A stretch of 58,402 nt of DNA from Patescibacteria group bacterium (GCA_028716485.1 JAQUPS010000008.1:1-58402), one strand, 5' to 3'. Counted from the first letter of the stretch, positions 30,549-37,876 are shown. Notes: a model not told the origin generated them from the sequence alone. Program-made: numbers and translations.

Positions 30549-32021
30549 ATGATGAAAGATAAAATAAAATTTTTACAGAACAAAAAAATTGCCATGCTTG
30601 GGCTGGGGGTGGAGAATTTGGCGTTGGTGAAATTTTTGTTGAAAAATAAGATTGATTGCCATATTTCGATCTGCGATCCGAAGCCGGCGGCGGAATTGGG
30701 CGACAGGTTTTTGGAAATCAAGGAATTGGCGCGTAAAAATAAAATGCCGGAAATAAATCTGATGGCTGGAAAAAATTACGACGCGCATCTGGCGGATTTC
30801 GATATTGTTTTCCGCTCGCCCGGTTATCCGCTGTTCAATCCCAATTTGGTGAAGGCGACCAAGGCGGGTGTGCAAATTTCCAGCCCGATGAGATTGTTTT
30901 TTGTATTGTGCCCGACGAAGAATATCATCGGTGTGACCGGCTCGAAGGGGAAAGGCACGACCTCGTCGTTGATTTTTGAAATCATCAAGAAATCCGGCAA
31001 AAAATCATGGTTGGGCGGGAATATCGGCACAGCGCCGTTTGATTTTATCGAAAAAATAAAACCGAAGGACTTCGTAGTTTTGGAATTATCCAGTTTTCAA
31101 CTGGAAGATTTGGATATTAGTCCGCGTATCGCCGTAGTTACTAATTTATTTAAGGAACACTTGGCTCCGGCCGATCCGAATAATCCGAATTATCATCGAT
31201 CAATGAAGGCGTATTCGGCGGCTAAGGCGAATATTTTTTGTCATCAGAAAAAAGATGATTGGGTTGTCGCCAACGAAAGTTTGAAAAGCAGAATCCCTCT
31301 GTTTTGTCATTCCGAGCCCCGGGCGAGGAATCTGTTTCAATCCAAGAACATAAATAGATCCCTCGCTAATGCTCGGGATGATAAAAAAAGAGTGGTTTTT
31401 TACGGAAAATCGGAATTGGCGAGCAATTTAACCGGCGAGCATAATAAGGAGAATGTTGCCGCAGCCGAATCAGTGGCCAAGATTTTGCATATCAAGCCGG
31501 CGATAGTCGCGTCAGCGGTGAAAAAATTCCAGGGTTTGCCGCATCGTTTGGAATTTGTCGCCGAAATCAACGGCGTTAAATATTTTGACGATAGTTTTGC
31601 CACCGTGCCGGACGTCAGCGTCATCGCTTTAAAATCTTTTGCTGGCGGGGAAAACCCACCCCGTCGTGCCGAGGCGGCACGCCACCCCTCCCGAGAGGGG
31701 AATATAATTTTATTGGCCGGCGGCGCCGATAAGGGCTCGGATTTTAAAAATTTCGCCAAAGAAATCAAAAAACGCGTAAAATATTTAATCCTGTTTAAAG
31801 GTAAAGGCACGGAAAGAATAAAATACGAAATACGAAATACGAAATACGAAATACGAGTCAGCGAAGTTGATAATATGAAAGATGCTGTTTTATTGGCGAA
31901 AAAAAATTCCAAGTCGGGCGATATCGTCCTGCTTTCCACCGGCTGCGCCAGCTTCGGGTGTTTTAAAAATTACAAAGAACGCGGCGATCAATTTAAGACG
32001 GAAGTAATAAATAAGAAATAA
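30549..32021 (+). CDS. murD: UDP-N-acetylmuramoylalanine--D-glutamate ligase
   Basis: A 490-aa protein, starting 9 bases after polA. Mur ligase features are the N-terminal Rossmann-like part (KIAMLGLGVENLALVKFL), the P-loop GVTGSKGKGTTSSLI, LELSSFQLEDL, NLFKEHLAPADPN, a central EHNKENVAAA and the C-terminal GLPHRLEFV and FDDSFATVPDV. MurD adds D-Glu to UDP-MurNAc-L-Ala in the cytoplasm. The typical length is about 440-450 aa. The excess comes from three translated dispersed repeats: CHSEPRARNLFQSKNINRSLANARDDKK, ENPPRRAEAARHPSREGN and KYEIRNTKYEIRNTKYEIR-like text. All lie between recognisable blocks. Confidence 0.93.
   Translation: MMKDKIKFLQNKKIAMLGLGVENLALVKFLLKNKIDCHISICDPKPAAELGDRFLEIKELARKNKMPEINLMAGKNYDAHLADFDIVFRSPGYPLFNPNLVKATKAGVQISSPMRLFFVLCPTKNIIGVTGSKGKGTTSSLIFEIIKKSGKKSWLGGNIGTAPFDFIEKIKPKDFVVLELSSFQLEDLDISPRIAVVTNLFKEHLAPADPNNPNYHRSMKAYSAAKANIFCHQKKDDWVVANESLKSRIPLFCHSEPRARNLFQSKNINRSLANARDDKKRVVFYGKSELASNLTGEHNKENVAAAESVAKILHIKPAIVASAVKKFQGLPHRLEFVAEINGVKYFDDSFATVPDVSVIALKSFAGGENPPRRAEAARHPSREGNIILLAGGADKGSDFKNFAKEIKKRVKYLILFKGKGTERIKYEIRNTKYEIRVSEVDNMKDAVLLAKKNSKSGDIVLLSTGCASFGCFKNYKERGDQFKTEVINKK
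31306..31381. repeat. Long imperfect palindrome inserted in frame in murD
   Basis: Left arm TCATTCCGAGCCCCGGGCGA (31307 on) and right arm ending CTCGGGATGA (to 31381) pair over about 25 bases. The element codes for CHSEPRARNLFQ...NARDD. Confidence 0.8.
31657..31702. repeat. CACCCC...GAGGGG element, copy inserted in frame in murD
   Basis: CACCCCGTC, hairpin GTGCC-gag-GCGGCAC, CCCCTC-ccga-GAGGGG, AAT. It is nearly the same as the intergenic copy at 23474 and is translated as HPSREGN at its end. Confidence 0.85.
31819..31857. repeat. Iterated aaatacg repeat inserted in frame in murD
   Basis: Five near-perfect copies of an AAATACG-type heptamer, coding for KYEIRNTKYEIR. Confidence 0.85.
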
Positions 32022-32107
32022 AAAAGCGGTCAAGCGCGCGAAAAAACATCCCTCGTTTTGGGGTATTTTTAAAATTTAAAATTGAGATTTTAAGAATAGG
32101 CTAATTT

Positions 32108-32116
32108 TGGTATAAT
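32108..32116 (+). promoter_or_regulatory. Extended -10 promoter of the GH1 gene, leaderless arrangement
   Basis: TGG-TATAAT ends six bases before ATG 32123. Confidence 0.65.
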
Positions 32117-32122
32117 GTTTTT

Positions 32123-33358
32123 ATGCTTGAAGAACAAAAAGTTTTAAAATTTCCCGATGGTTTTCTCTGGGGCGTTTCCACCTCGTCTTACCAGATTGAA
32201 GGCGGGATTACCAATGATTGGAGCCAGTGGGAAATGTCGGAAAAACGGCTGAAGGAATTGCGCGATAAGAAATTGAATTACCGTGATTTTGTCGCGGGTC
32301 GGGCTTGTGATTCGTATAATAAATATAAAGAGGACGCGGAAATGGTCAAGGCTCTAAATTGCGGCGGCTATCGTTTGGGTTTGGAGTGGGCGAGAATTGA
32401 ACCTAAGGAAGGAGAATTTAATTACGAGGAAATTGAACATTATCGCCGGGTGCTGGAAAATCTGCGCGAGAAGAATATCAAAGTCGTCCTGACGCTCTGG
32501 CATTGGACCAATCCGCTCTGGCTGGTCAATGAAGGCGGCTGGGCCAATAAAAAAGTCGTCGATTATTTTTCCCGTTATGTGGAATTCGTGGTGACGCAAT
32601 TGGGAGATTTGGTGGATTTTTGGGTGACCATCAACGAACCGACCGTTCATGTCTTCAACGGATATTTCCGGGGAACTTTTCCGCCGAATAAAAAAAATAT
32701 TTTCTTGGGCGCCAAAGCTTTTCTGAATCTGCTGGCCGCTCATAAAAAAGCTTATGATATCATCCATCGCTATAATCTGCGCGCCAATGTCGGTTTTACT
32801 CACTTAGGAGATAATTTTCAGCCGGCGCGGCCCTGGTTTTTACCGGAAATAATGCTGGCCTGGTTTTTCAATTTTTTCTGCAATAATTTGTTTCTGCGCT
32901 TGGTTCACGGCCATACTGATTATATCGGCCTTGATTATTATTTTCATAATCGCGTGGTTTGGCATCCGCCGTTTTTGAAAAACCTTAACAAAGACGTGAC
33001 GGATTTCGGCTGGGAAATTTATCCGGAAGGAATCTATAATATTTTGAAAGACTTGCGCCGTTTTAAGAAACCCATTTATATTATGGAGAACGGCATCGCT
33101 GACGCGGCTGACGCCAAGCGGGGGAAATTCATCATCGACCATTTGCGCTACGTTCACGAAGCTATCGAAGAAGGCGAGGATATCCGCGGTTATTTTCATT
33201 GGTCGCTGCTGGATAATTTCGAATGGGCCGCCGGCTGGACGATGAAATTCGGGCTGTATTCGCTTAACCGCGAAACTTGCGAGCGGAAAGCCCGCCCCAG
33301 CGCGGCGGTTTACGCCGAGATTTGCCAAACAAATCAATTAAAAATTATGCCGACGTAA
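32123..33358 (+). CDS. Glycoside hydrolase family 1 enzyme
   Basis: A 411-aa protein. The GH1 N-terminal signature is FPDGFLWGVSTSSYQIEGG. The acid/base is in WVTINEPTVH (NEP) and the nucleophile in IYIMENGIAD (ENG). Further conserved parts are WHWTNPLW and GYFHWSLLDNFEWAAGW. GH1 enzymes hydrolyse beta-glucosides, beta-galactosides or phospho-glycosides by a retaining mechanism. No signal peptide is seen, so it acts in the cytoplasm. The length is slightly below the usual 440-480. Its last codons (LKIMPT then TAA) are provided by a dispersed double-hairpin repeat that covers the 3' end, so the native C-terminus may have been replaced. Confidence 0.93.
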   Translation: MLEEQKVLKFPDGFLWGVSTSSYQIEGGITNDWSQWEMSEKRLKELRDKKLNYRDFVAGRACDSYNKYKEDAEMVKALNCGGYRLGLEWARIEPKEGEFNYEEIEHYRRVLENLREKNIKVVLTLWHWTNPLWLVNEGGWANKKVVDYFSRYVEFVVTQLGDLVDFWVTINEPTVHVFNGYFRGTFPPNKKNIFLGAKAFLNLLAAHKKAYDIIHRYNLRANVGFTHLGDNFQPARPWFLPEIMLAWFFNFFCNNLFLRLVHGHTDYIGLDYYFHNRVVWHPPFLKNLNKDVTDFGWEIYPEGIYNILKDLRRFKKPIYIMENGIADAADAKRGKFIIDHLRYVHEAIEEGEDIRGYFHWSLLDNFEWAAGWTMKFGLYSLNRETCERKARPSAAVYAEICQTNQLKIMPT

Positions 33359-33388
33359 AGTCGGCATCCCGAGCTGGCCTCGGGAAAA
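33333..33388. repeat. Double-hairpin dispersed repeat, copy 2 (56 bp)
   Basis: Matches 6061-6116 at 55 of 56 bases and overlaps the 3' end and stop codon of the GH1 gene. Confidence 0.88.
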
Positions 33389-33489
33389 GTTAAAAATGAA
33401 AAATCATAAGTTCAGCCTCGAATCAATTTGAAGATAAAAATAAGAAATTAAATTTTTAATTTTTAATTTTTAACTTTTAATTGATTCGC

Positions 33490-34467
33490 ATGTGGTTAAT
33501 AATCGCCATCATTTCCTATCTAATCAACGCCGGAGTTTACGTCGGCGATAAGTTTATCTTGTCCAAAAAGATCCACTCCTCGGTCGCTTATGCTTTTTAT
33601 GTCGGCGTCTGGAGCTTTTTGAATATTTTTCTGCTCGTCCTCGACCCGTGGCTGCCCAATTGGCAGCAATTGGGGATTGATCTGTTGGCCGGTTTAATTT
33701 TTTTGGCTACTTTGATTTTTTGGTACAAAGCTCTGCACCAATCGGAAGCGACCAGAGTCGTGCCGATTGTCGGCGCGCTGGTGCCGGTATTCAGTTTTAT
33801 TTTGGGCTTTGTTTTTTTGGGCGAGCAGCTCACCGAGCGGCAATTGCTGGCCTTTTTAATTTTAATTATCGGCGGCGTTTTGATTTCAATCAAGCGCACC
33901 AGATTTTACGAATTGCAAGCCGTGGTAAACCGCTTCCGTTCCGTTTATGGCAACGCTTTGGGCGGAATTCACGCTGAGTATCGTCCGACGCGGCGCTTAA
34001 TCATCAATTCTATCGTGGCCGCTTTTTTCTTTGCCGCTTTTTATGTTTTGATCAAATATATTTATACCACCCAGCCTTTTATCGGCGGGTTTGTCTGGTC
34101 AAGAATGGGCAGCTTCATCGGCGTGCATCTGATGCTCTTGATTCCGTCTTGGCGCAAGGAGATACTTGAAAAGCATATCGGCGAAAGCTCCAAGCCGAAA
34201 AATTTGGTATTGTTTTTTTCCATCCGCGCCTTGGCGGCCTTTGCCTTCATTCTTTTAAACCGCGCCGTGAGCATCGGTAATGTGGCGATTATCAACTCCT
34301 TGCAAGGCATTCAATATATTTTCCTCTTTATCATCATAATGTTTTTGTCGGCTAAATACCCCAAGGTTCTTAAAGAGGAATTGGGCGGCGACGTCCTATT
34401 CCAAAAAATTACCGGCGCGATTTTAATCGCCATCGGGCTGTATATGCTGGCGGTGAATCTTTCATAA
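33490..34467 (+). CDS. EamA-family transporter (drug/metabolite transporter superfamily)
   Basis: ATG 33490 (MWLIIAIISYLINAGVYVGDK) is used rather than the TTG three codons upstream, giving 325 aa. About ten transmembrane helices are arranged as two EamA repeats. The first ends LLAFLILIIGGVLISI; the second contains the region NRAVSIGNVAIINSLQGIQYIF and ends TGAILIAIGLYMLAVNL. The motif GALVPVFSFILGFVFLGEQLTERQ is typical. A central cytoplasmic segment (YELQAVVNRFRSVYGNALGG) separates the halves. The family exports or imports small metabolites; the substrate cannot be told. Confidence 0.85.
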   Translation: MWLIIAIISYLINAGVYVGDKFILSKKIHSSVAYAFYVGVWSFLNIFLLVLDPWLPNWQQLGIDLLAGLIFLATLIFWYKALHQSEATRVVPIVGALVPVFSFILGFVFLGEQLTERQLLAFLILIIGGVLISIKRTRFYELQAVVNRFRSVYGNALGGIHAEYRPTRRLIINSIVAAFFFAAFYVLIKYIYTTQPFIGGFVWSRMGSFIGVHLMLLIPSWRKEILEKHIGESSKPKNLVLFFSIRALAAFAFILLNRAVSIGNVAIINSLQGIQYIFLFIIIMFLSAKYPKVLKEELGGDVLFQKITGAILIAIGLYMLAVNLS

Positions 34468-34543
34468 CGCGCGGCGCATAACACGTAACACATAGCACGT
34501 AACACGTCTTGAAATAAACTGTTGCGTGTTGCGTGTTATGTGG
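34468..34543. repeat. Inverted repeat of iterated cgtaacac words
   Basis: CATAACACGTAACACATAGC and variants form the left arm, and GTTGCGTGTTGCGTGTTATG the right arm, around about 20 bases. The right arm includes the start codon region of the next gene. Confidence 0.75.
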
Positions 34544-36019
34544 TATATAGTATTATTTTTATTAGCTTTTTTTGTTTTGGCTTGGCGGAAACTGGATTTT
34601 TCCGTCATGCTTATCGTTGCCGGCCTGCCTTTATATTTGGTCAGATTTAAGATTTTTGGCGTGCCGTCGACTCTGCTTGAAGCGATGATTTTGATCGCTT
34701 TTTTTTGTTGGTTTATTTTCAGGACTAAGTTTTGGGATTTTTTGCGCAGCAGATATTCAATTAAGGATTTCATCGGCAATAGCCCTTGGCGGAAAAATGG
34801 CAGCGCGGAAGGCCGCCGAAAATATCCTTTTGGGATTGAAGCGGTTTTATTGTTAATCGTTTCATTCGTCGCCGTGGGCGTGGCGCATTATTCCACCGCA
34901 TCTTTAGGATTGTGGAAAGCCTATTTTTTCGAACCTATTTTATTGTATATTTTGATTTTAAATTTGCTTCAAGGCAAGAACGGGATAAATAAAATCGGTT
35001 TGGCTTTGGCAACCAGCGCTTTCGCAGTGGCGGTTTATGCCGTTTTCCAGAAATTTACCGGCATCGGGATTGATAATCCGCTCTGGCAGGCCGAGGCGAC
35101 GCGCCGGGCGGTTTCGTTTTTCGGCTATCCTAACGCCGTCGGGCTTTATCTTGGCCCGATAATTCCGGTCTTAACCGCCTTTTTATTTTTACCGGCCAAG
35201 AAAGAATGCAGCCCGCTGGAAAAGAAAATCTGTTTTCCTCTGCCGCAAGAAATAATTTCAACCATCGGTTTGTCAAAAGCATTTTTGGGATTTATCATCC
35301 TTTTGTCGCTCGCCGCGATTTACAGCGCCAAATCTATCGGGGCGCTGGTCGGATTAGCCATTGCCGGTTTTATTTTTTGTTTATTGATAAATAAGAAGGC
35401 GCGAATCGCGGTTATCGTAATCGCGCTGATTGCGGCCATCGGAATTTATTTTTACCCGCCAATTCAAAAACCGCTGGTGCGGAAAATTACGGCGATGGAT
35501 TTGTCCGGCCAAATCCGGCGTTTCCAGTGGAAAGAAACCCTGATGATGCTCAACGGCCCGGCGAAAATCTGGGGAATCGGCCTGGGTAATTATCAGCTGG
35601 CCGTGGCGCCGTATCATCAGCCGGGATTTTTTTATGATGACGGTACTGATCCTAATTTTCATCAGCACACCATCGAGAGCGCCGCGGTCCGCGCGCGAAC
35701 CTGGCAGCCGGTGGAGATTTATCTGTACCCGCATGATATAATTTTGAATTTCTGGACCGAGCTTGGCCTGGCCGGTTTATTGCTTTTCGGGTGGATAATA
35801 ATTAAATTTTCAATTTTCAATTTTCAATTTTCAATTAAGGATAAAAAAAATAAATATATTCATCTTGGCTTATTAGGCGCAATGATCGTGATTGTTGTTC
35901 ATGGATTGGTTGACGTCCCATATTTTAAGAATGATTTGGCTTGTTTGTTTTGGATATTGATAGCGATGGCTGTATTGGCGGGCGGAAAATTGACAAATAC
36001 TGAAAAATCTATAAGATAG
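34538..36019 (+). CDS. O-antigen ligase-like polytopic membrane protein
   Basis: ATG 34538 (MWYIVLFLLAFFVLAWRKLDF) gives 493 aa; the GTG four codons earlier lies in a repeat. Multiple transmembrane helices and a large loop (MDLSGQIRRFQWKETLMMLNGPAKIWGIGLGNYQLAVAPYHQP) fit the Wzy_C/WaaL family. Its members polymerise or ligate glycans, or glycosylate pilins, on the outer face of the membrane. The Arg/His-bearing loop and the following HDIILNFWTELGLAGLLLF are typical. An in-frame stretch KFSIFNFQFSIKDKK is a translated CAATTTT repeat. Given the pilin array, pilin glycosylation is one possible role, by inference. Confidence 0.82.
   Translation: MWYIVLFLLAFFVLAWRKLDFSVMLIVAGLPLYLVRFKIFGVPSTLLEAMILIAFFCWFIFRTKFWDFLRSRYSIKDFIGNSPWRKNGSAEGRRKYPFGIEAVLLLIVSFVAVGVAHYSTASLGLWKAYFFEPILLYILILNLLQGKNGINKIGLALATSAFAVAVYAVFQKFTGIGIDNPLWQAEATRRAVSFFGYPNAVGLYLGPIIPVLTAFLFLPAKKECSPLEKKICFPLPQEIISTIGLSKAFLGFIILLSLAAIYSAKSIGALVGLAIAGFIFCLLINKKARIAVIVIALIAAIGIYFYPPIQKPLVRKITAMDLSGQIRRFQWKETLMMLNGPAKIWGIGLGNYQLAVAPYHQPGFFYDDGTDPNFHQHTIESAAVRARTWQPVEIYLYPHDIILNFWTELGLAGLLLFGWIIIKFSIFNFQFSIKDKKNKYIHLGLLGAMIVIVVHGLVDVPYFKNDLACLFWILIAMAVLAGGKLTNTEKSIR
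35801..35839. repeat. Iterated caattttcaa repeat inserted in frame
   Basis: Four copies of a CAATTTT-type word coding for FSIFNFQFSI between two transmembrane helices. Confidence 0.8.
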
Positions 36020-36097
36020 AGCAGGCGGATGTTTATTAGAAATTTGAAATTTTGTAATTATTTTAAAATTGAAAATTAAGATTTTAAAATTTTCCGT

Positions 36098-36184
36098 GGA
36101 GATGTGCCAGAGTGGTTGAATGGGCCGCACTCGAAATGCGGTATGTCCGGAAGGGCATCAGAGGTTCGAATCCTCTCATCTCCG
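36098..36184 (+). tRNA. tRNA-Ser(CGA)
   Basis: Acceptor GGAGATG/CATCTCC, discriminator G, anticodon stem CCGCA/TGCGG with loop CTCGAAA (CGA), and the long variable arm expected for Ser. CCA is not encoded (CCT follows). Confidence 0.95.
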
Positions 36185-36240
36185 CCTTCGCTCGCCGAAG
36201 CGAGCTACGGCGGACAAAGTCCGCCGGTAGATTGCGAAAG
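36185..36240 (+). repeat. Structured tRNA-tail element, copy 2
   Basis: Starts at the CC after the tRNA-Ser discriminator. Hairpins are GCTCG-ccgaag-CGAGC and GGCGGAC-aaa-GTCCGCC, within a weaker outer TTCGC/GCGAA pairing. Stem bases differ from copies 1 and 3 but keep pairing. Confidence 0.75.
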
Positions 36241-36254
36241 ATAGACACATAAAT

Positions 36255-36279
36255 AACCTGACCTGCGTCAGGTTGTTTT
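36255..36279 (+). terminator. Terminator downstream of tRNA-Ser
   Basis: AACCTGAC-ctgc-GTCAGGTT followed by GTTTTGGTT. Confidence 0.75.
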
Positions 36280-36293
36280 GGTTAGACAAAACC

Positions 36294-36322
36294 TTGACAA
36301 TTTATAAATTTAGTGTTATCAT
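36294..36322 (+). promoter_or_regulatory. Perfect consensus promoter of the 140-aa secreted protein
   Basis: TTGACA-N17-TATCAT, about 58 bases upstream of ATG 36381. Confidence 0.87.
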
Positions 36323-36380
36323 TAATTTCAAACGAAACGATTGCTATATCTGTACATTGCCAACCAAAAGGAGAACAATC

Positions 36381-36803
36381 ATGAATTTTATTACCGCGCT
36401 TCTGAACGCGTTTTTAATTTCTCACGCTCTGGAATTAGGGATGATTCCGAACAGCGACGTGAGCCTGTATGCAATTCCTTATCATCAGGAATATTTGCAT
36501 ACCGAGGAGAGTATGTATGCGGAGTATTCAACGAAGATGACGATTGCCAAAATTGGTTTCGTTACCGGCGGAGTTACCACCTACTGGTGGAATTACTACT
36601 CTGACCAACAGAAATGCGGCTATCCCTTCCGCATGGATTATAAGATCGGGGGAGGGGTGAAGTATAAATGGATTACCTTGGGAGTTGATTACGGATGCTA
36701 TCATCCGATCGCGCCCCGGGAAGAAAATGTTCCGCTTCCCAGACTCGATGCCAATTTTACCCGAATTTTTCTTCGGTTTGAAACGAAGAATTTTTCTGAA
36801 TGA
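36381..36803 (+). CDS. Predicted secreted protein of unknown function
   Basis: ATG 36381 is preceded by AAAAGGAGAACAATC, a clear ribosome binding site; the longer track ORF includes the promoter. The 140-aa protein begins with a signal-like hydrophobic segment (MNFITALLNAFLISHALELG). It then has alternating polar and aromatic strands (VTTYWWNYYSDQQKCGYPFRMDYKIGGGVKYKWITLGVDYGCYHP) and ends with the strand-like FTRIFLRFETK. This resembles a small beta-barrel or lectin-like fold, but I recognise no family. Like the lipoprotein at 20650 it has an unusually perfect promoter, ribosome binding site and terminator, suggesting a shared origin or high expression. Confidence 0.65.
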   Translation: MNFITALLNAFLISHALELGMIPNSDVSLYAIPYHQEYLHTEESMYAEYSTKMTIAKIGFVTGGVTTYWWNYYSDQQKCGYPFRMDYKIGGGVKYKWITLGVDYGCYHPIAPREENVPLPRLDANFTRIFLRFETKNFSE

Positions 36804-36812
36804 GTTTAATCG

Positions 36813-36848
36813 AACCCCGGCTTAGCTGAAATGCTACCGGGGTTCTTA
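36813..36848 (+). terminator. Terminator of the 140-aa secreted protein gene
   Basis: AACCCCGG and CCGGGGTT pair, with an inner TAGC/GCTA stem, followed by CTTATTATT. Confidence 0.75.
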
Positions 36849-36898
36849 TTATTCTAACCAACTTATTTCTTGCTTTTTTTGCTAAAATTTTATAGTAT

Positions 36899-37013
36899 TA
36901 AAAACAGTCCCTCACCATTTTTAATAAGCCTTGAGAAAATACCCTAAAATAGCGGATACTCGTCTTGAATGAATTTCGTTTATTTTATTAAAAATGGTGA
37001 GGGACTGTTTTTA
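36899..37013. mobile_element. MITE-like element with perfect 29-bp terminal inverted repeats
   Basis: The 29-base arms TAAAAACAGTCCCTCACCAT... (36899-36927) and 36985-37013 are exact reverse complements around 57 bases of unrelated, non-coding DNA. The element is framed by TA on both sides, as expected for Tc1/mariner/IS630-type target sites. There is no ORF inside. A long hairpin transcription signal is an alternative. Confidence 0.65.
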
Positions 37014-37025
37014 TTCGGGATATCA

Positions 37026-37096
37026 CGGGTTGTAGTATAATGGTAGTACGCGTGCATGGGGTGCATGTAGCCGCGGTTCGATTCCGCGCAGCCCGA
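37026..37096 (+). tRNA. tRNA-Pro(GGG)
   Basis: Acceptor CGGGTTG/CAGCCCG with the C1-G72 pair typical of Pro, anticodon stem CGTGC/GCATG and loop ATGGGGT (GGG). CCA is not encoded. Confidence 0.92.
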
Positions 37097-37163
37097 CAGA
37101 ACGCATACCAGGTTCCCACCCATAAGGTGGTCCGCCTTTGGCGGAAATTCCCAGTACCCCGAC
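37097..37163. pseudogene. Repeat debris with a tRNA-Pro 3' remnant
   Basis: CCCAGTACCCCGAC at 37150-37163 equals the T-arm/acceptor 3' end of the tRNA-Pro(CGG) at 38085. It is preceded by GGTCCGCCTTTGGCGG, a tRNA-tail-like palindrome. No complete tRNA can be drawn. Confidence 0.6.
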
Positions 37164-37262
37164 GATTCGGATTTCAGAAGTCGGAATTCGGATTTCGGAT
37201 AAAGATCTAAAATATTTTGTCCAAACAAAATTACTTAAGCGATTTATCCGAAATCCGATGTC
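37164..37262. repeat. Iterated cggatttcgga repeat, inverted halves
   Basis: GATTCGGATTTCAGAAGTCGG and related words on the left, ATCCGAAATCCGATGTCCG on the right. It belongs to the same family as 19558-19797. Confidence 0.7.
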
Positions 37263-37282
37263 CGAAATCCGATTTTTGATAC

Positions 37283-37356
37283 GGGTAATTAGCTCAGTTG
37301 GTTAGAGCGCTGCATTCACATTGCAGAGGTCATAGGTTCGAGTCCTATATTACCCA
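37283..37356 (+). tRNA. tRNA-Val(CAC)
   Basis: Acceptor GGGTAAT/ATTACCC, anticodon stem CTGCA/TGCAG and loop TTCACAT (CAC). Only four bases separate it from the next tRNA. Confidence 0.95.
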
Positions 37357-37360
37357 CATT

Positions 37361-37431
37361 GGGCCTATAGTCTAGCGGTACGACGCTACATTCGCATTGT
37401 AGAGGCGGCGGTTCGACTCCGCCTAGGTCCA
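37361..37431 (+). tRNA. tRNA-Ala(CGC)
   Basis: Acceptor GGGCCTA/TAGGTCC includes the G3-U70 alanine identity pair. Anticodon stem CTACA/TGTAG and loop TTCGCAT give CGC. Confidence 0.95.
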
Positions 37432-37541
37432 CAGATCGGATTTCAGAAGTCGGAATTAGGATTAAACGATAAAAATATTTTTATTGAGATGAAATTGTTT
37501 ATCGGATATCCGATTTCTGATTTCCGAAATCCGATATCCGA
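37432..37541. repeat. Iterated cggatttcaga repeat, inverted halves
   Basis: GATCGGATTTCAGAAGTCGG on the left and TTTCCGAAATCCGATATCCG on the right, separated by AT-rich DNA, between tRNA-Ala and tRNA-Gly. Confidence 0.7.
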
Positions 37542-37544
37542 TAG

Positions 37545-37616
37545 GCGGGAGTAATTCAACGGTAGAATGTTTGCTTCCCAAGCAAAATGTTGCGGGTTCG
37601 ATTCCCGTCTCCCGCT
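37545..37616 (+). tRNA. tRNA-Gly(CCC)
   Basis: Acceptor GCGGGAG/CTCCCGC, discriminator T, anticodon stem TTTGC/GCAAA and loop TTCCCAA (CCC). Confidence 0.95.
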
Positions 37617-37735
37617 CATCGGATTTCGGATGTCAGATATTGGATGTCGGATTTAGCGTTTAAAAAGTTTTATTCAAATAAAACAGTTTTAGCGATTTAT
37701 CCGAATTCCGAAATCAGAAATCCGATATCGGAAAC
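37617..37735. repeat. Iterated cggatttcgga repeat, inverted halves
   Basis: CATCGGATTTCGGATGTCAG on the left and ATCCGAATTCCGAAATCAG on the right, between tRNA-Gly and tRNA-Leu. Confidence 0.7.
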
Positions 37736-37817
37736 GGGCGCGTGGCGAAATTGGCAGACGCATACGCTTCAGGTGCGTACGAAGCAATTCATGTGGGTTC
37801 AAGTCCCACCGCGCCCA
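37736..37817 (+). tRNA. tRNA-Leu(CAG)
   Basis: Acceptor GGGCGCG/CGCGCCC, anticodon stem TACGC/GCGTA and loop TTCAGGT (CAG), with a long variable arm. CCA is not encoded; CCT starts the tail element. Confidence 0.95.
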
Positions 37818-37876
37818 CCTTCGTCCGCCGAAGCGGACTACGGCGGGCAAAGCCCACCGTTTCCGCGAAGGCGGAA
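37818..37876 (+). repeat. Structured tRNA-tail element, copy 3
   Basis: CCTTCG at the 5' end pairs with CGAAGG near the 3' end. Inner hairpins are GTCCG-ccgaag-CGGAC and GGGC-aaa-GCCC. It starts at the CC after the tRNA-Leu discriminator. Confidence 0.75.

Noticed and set aside
36980-37228. Minus-strand ORF of 82 aa over tRNA-Pro(GGG)
   Set aside because: It overlaps a tRNA, a MITE arm and repeats; the shadow ORF has no independent support.
37164-37735. Possible CRISPR array between tRNAs
   Set aside because: The repeated cggatttcgga words are imperfect, inverted in pairs and of variable spacing, and tRNAs lie between them. There are no uniform repeats, spacers or cas genes.
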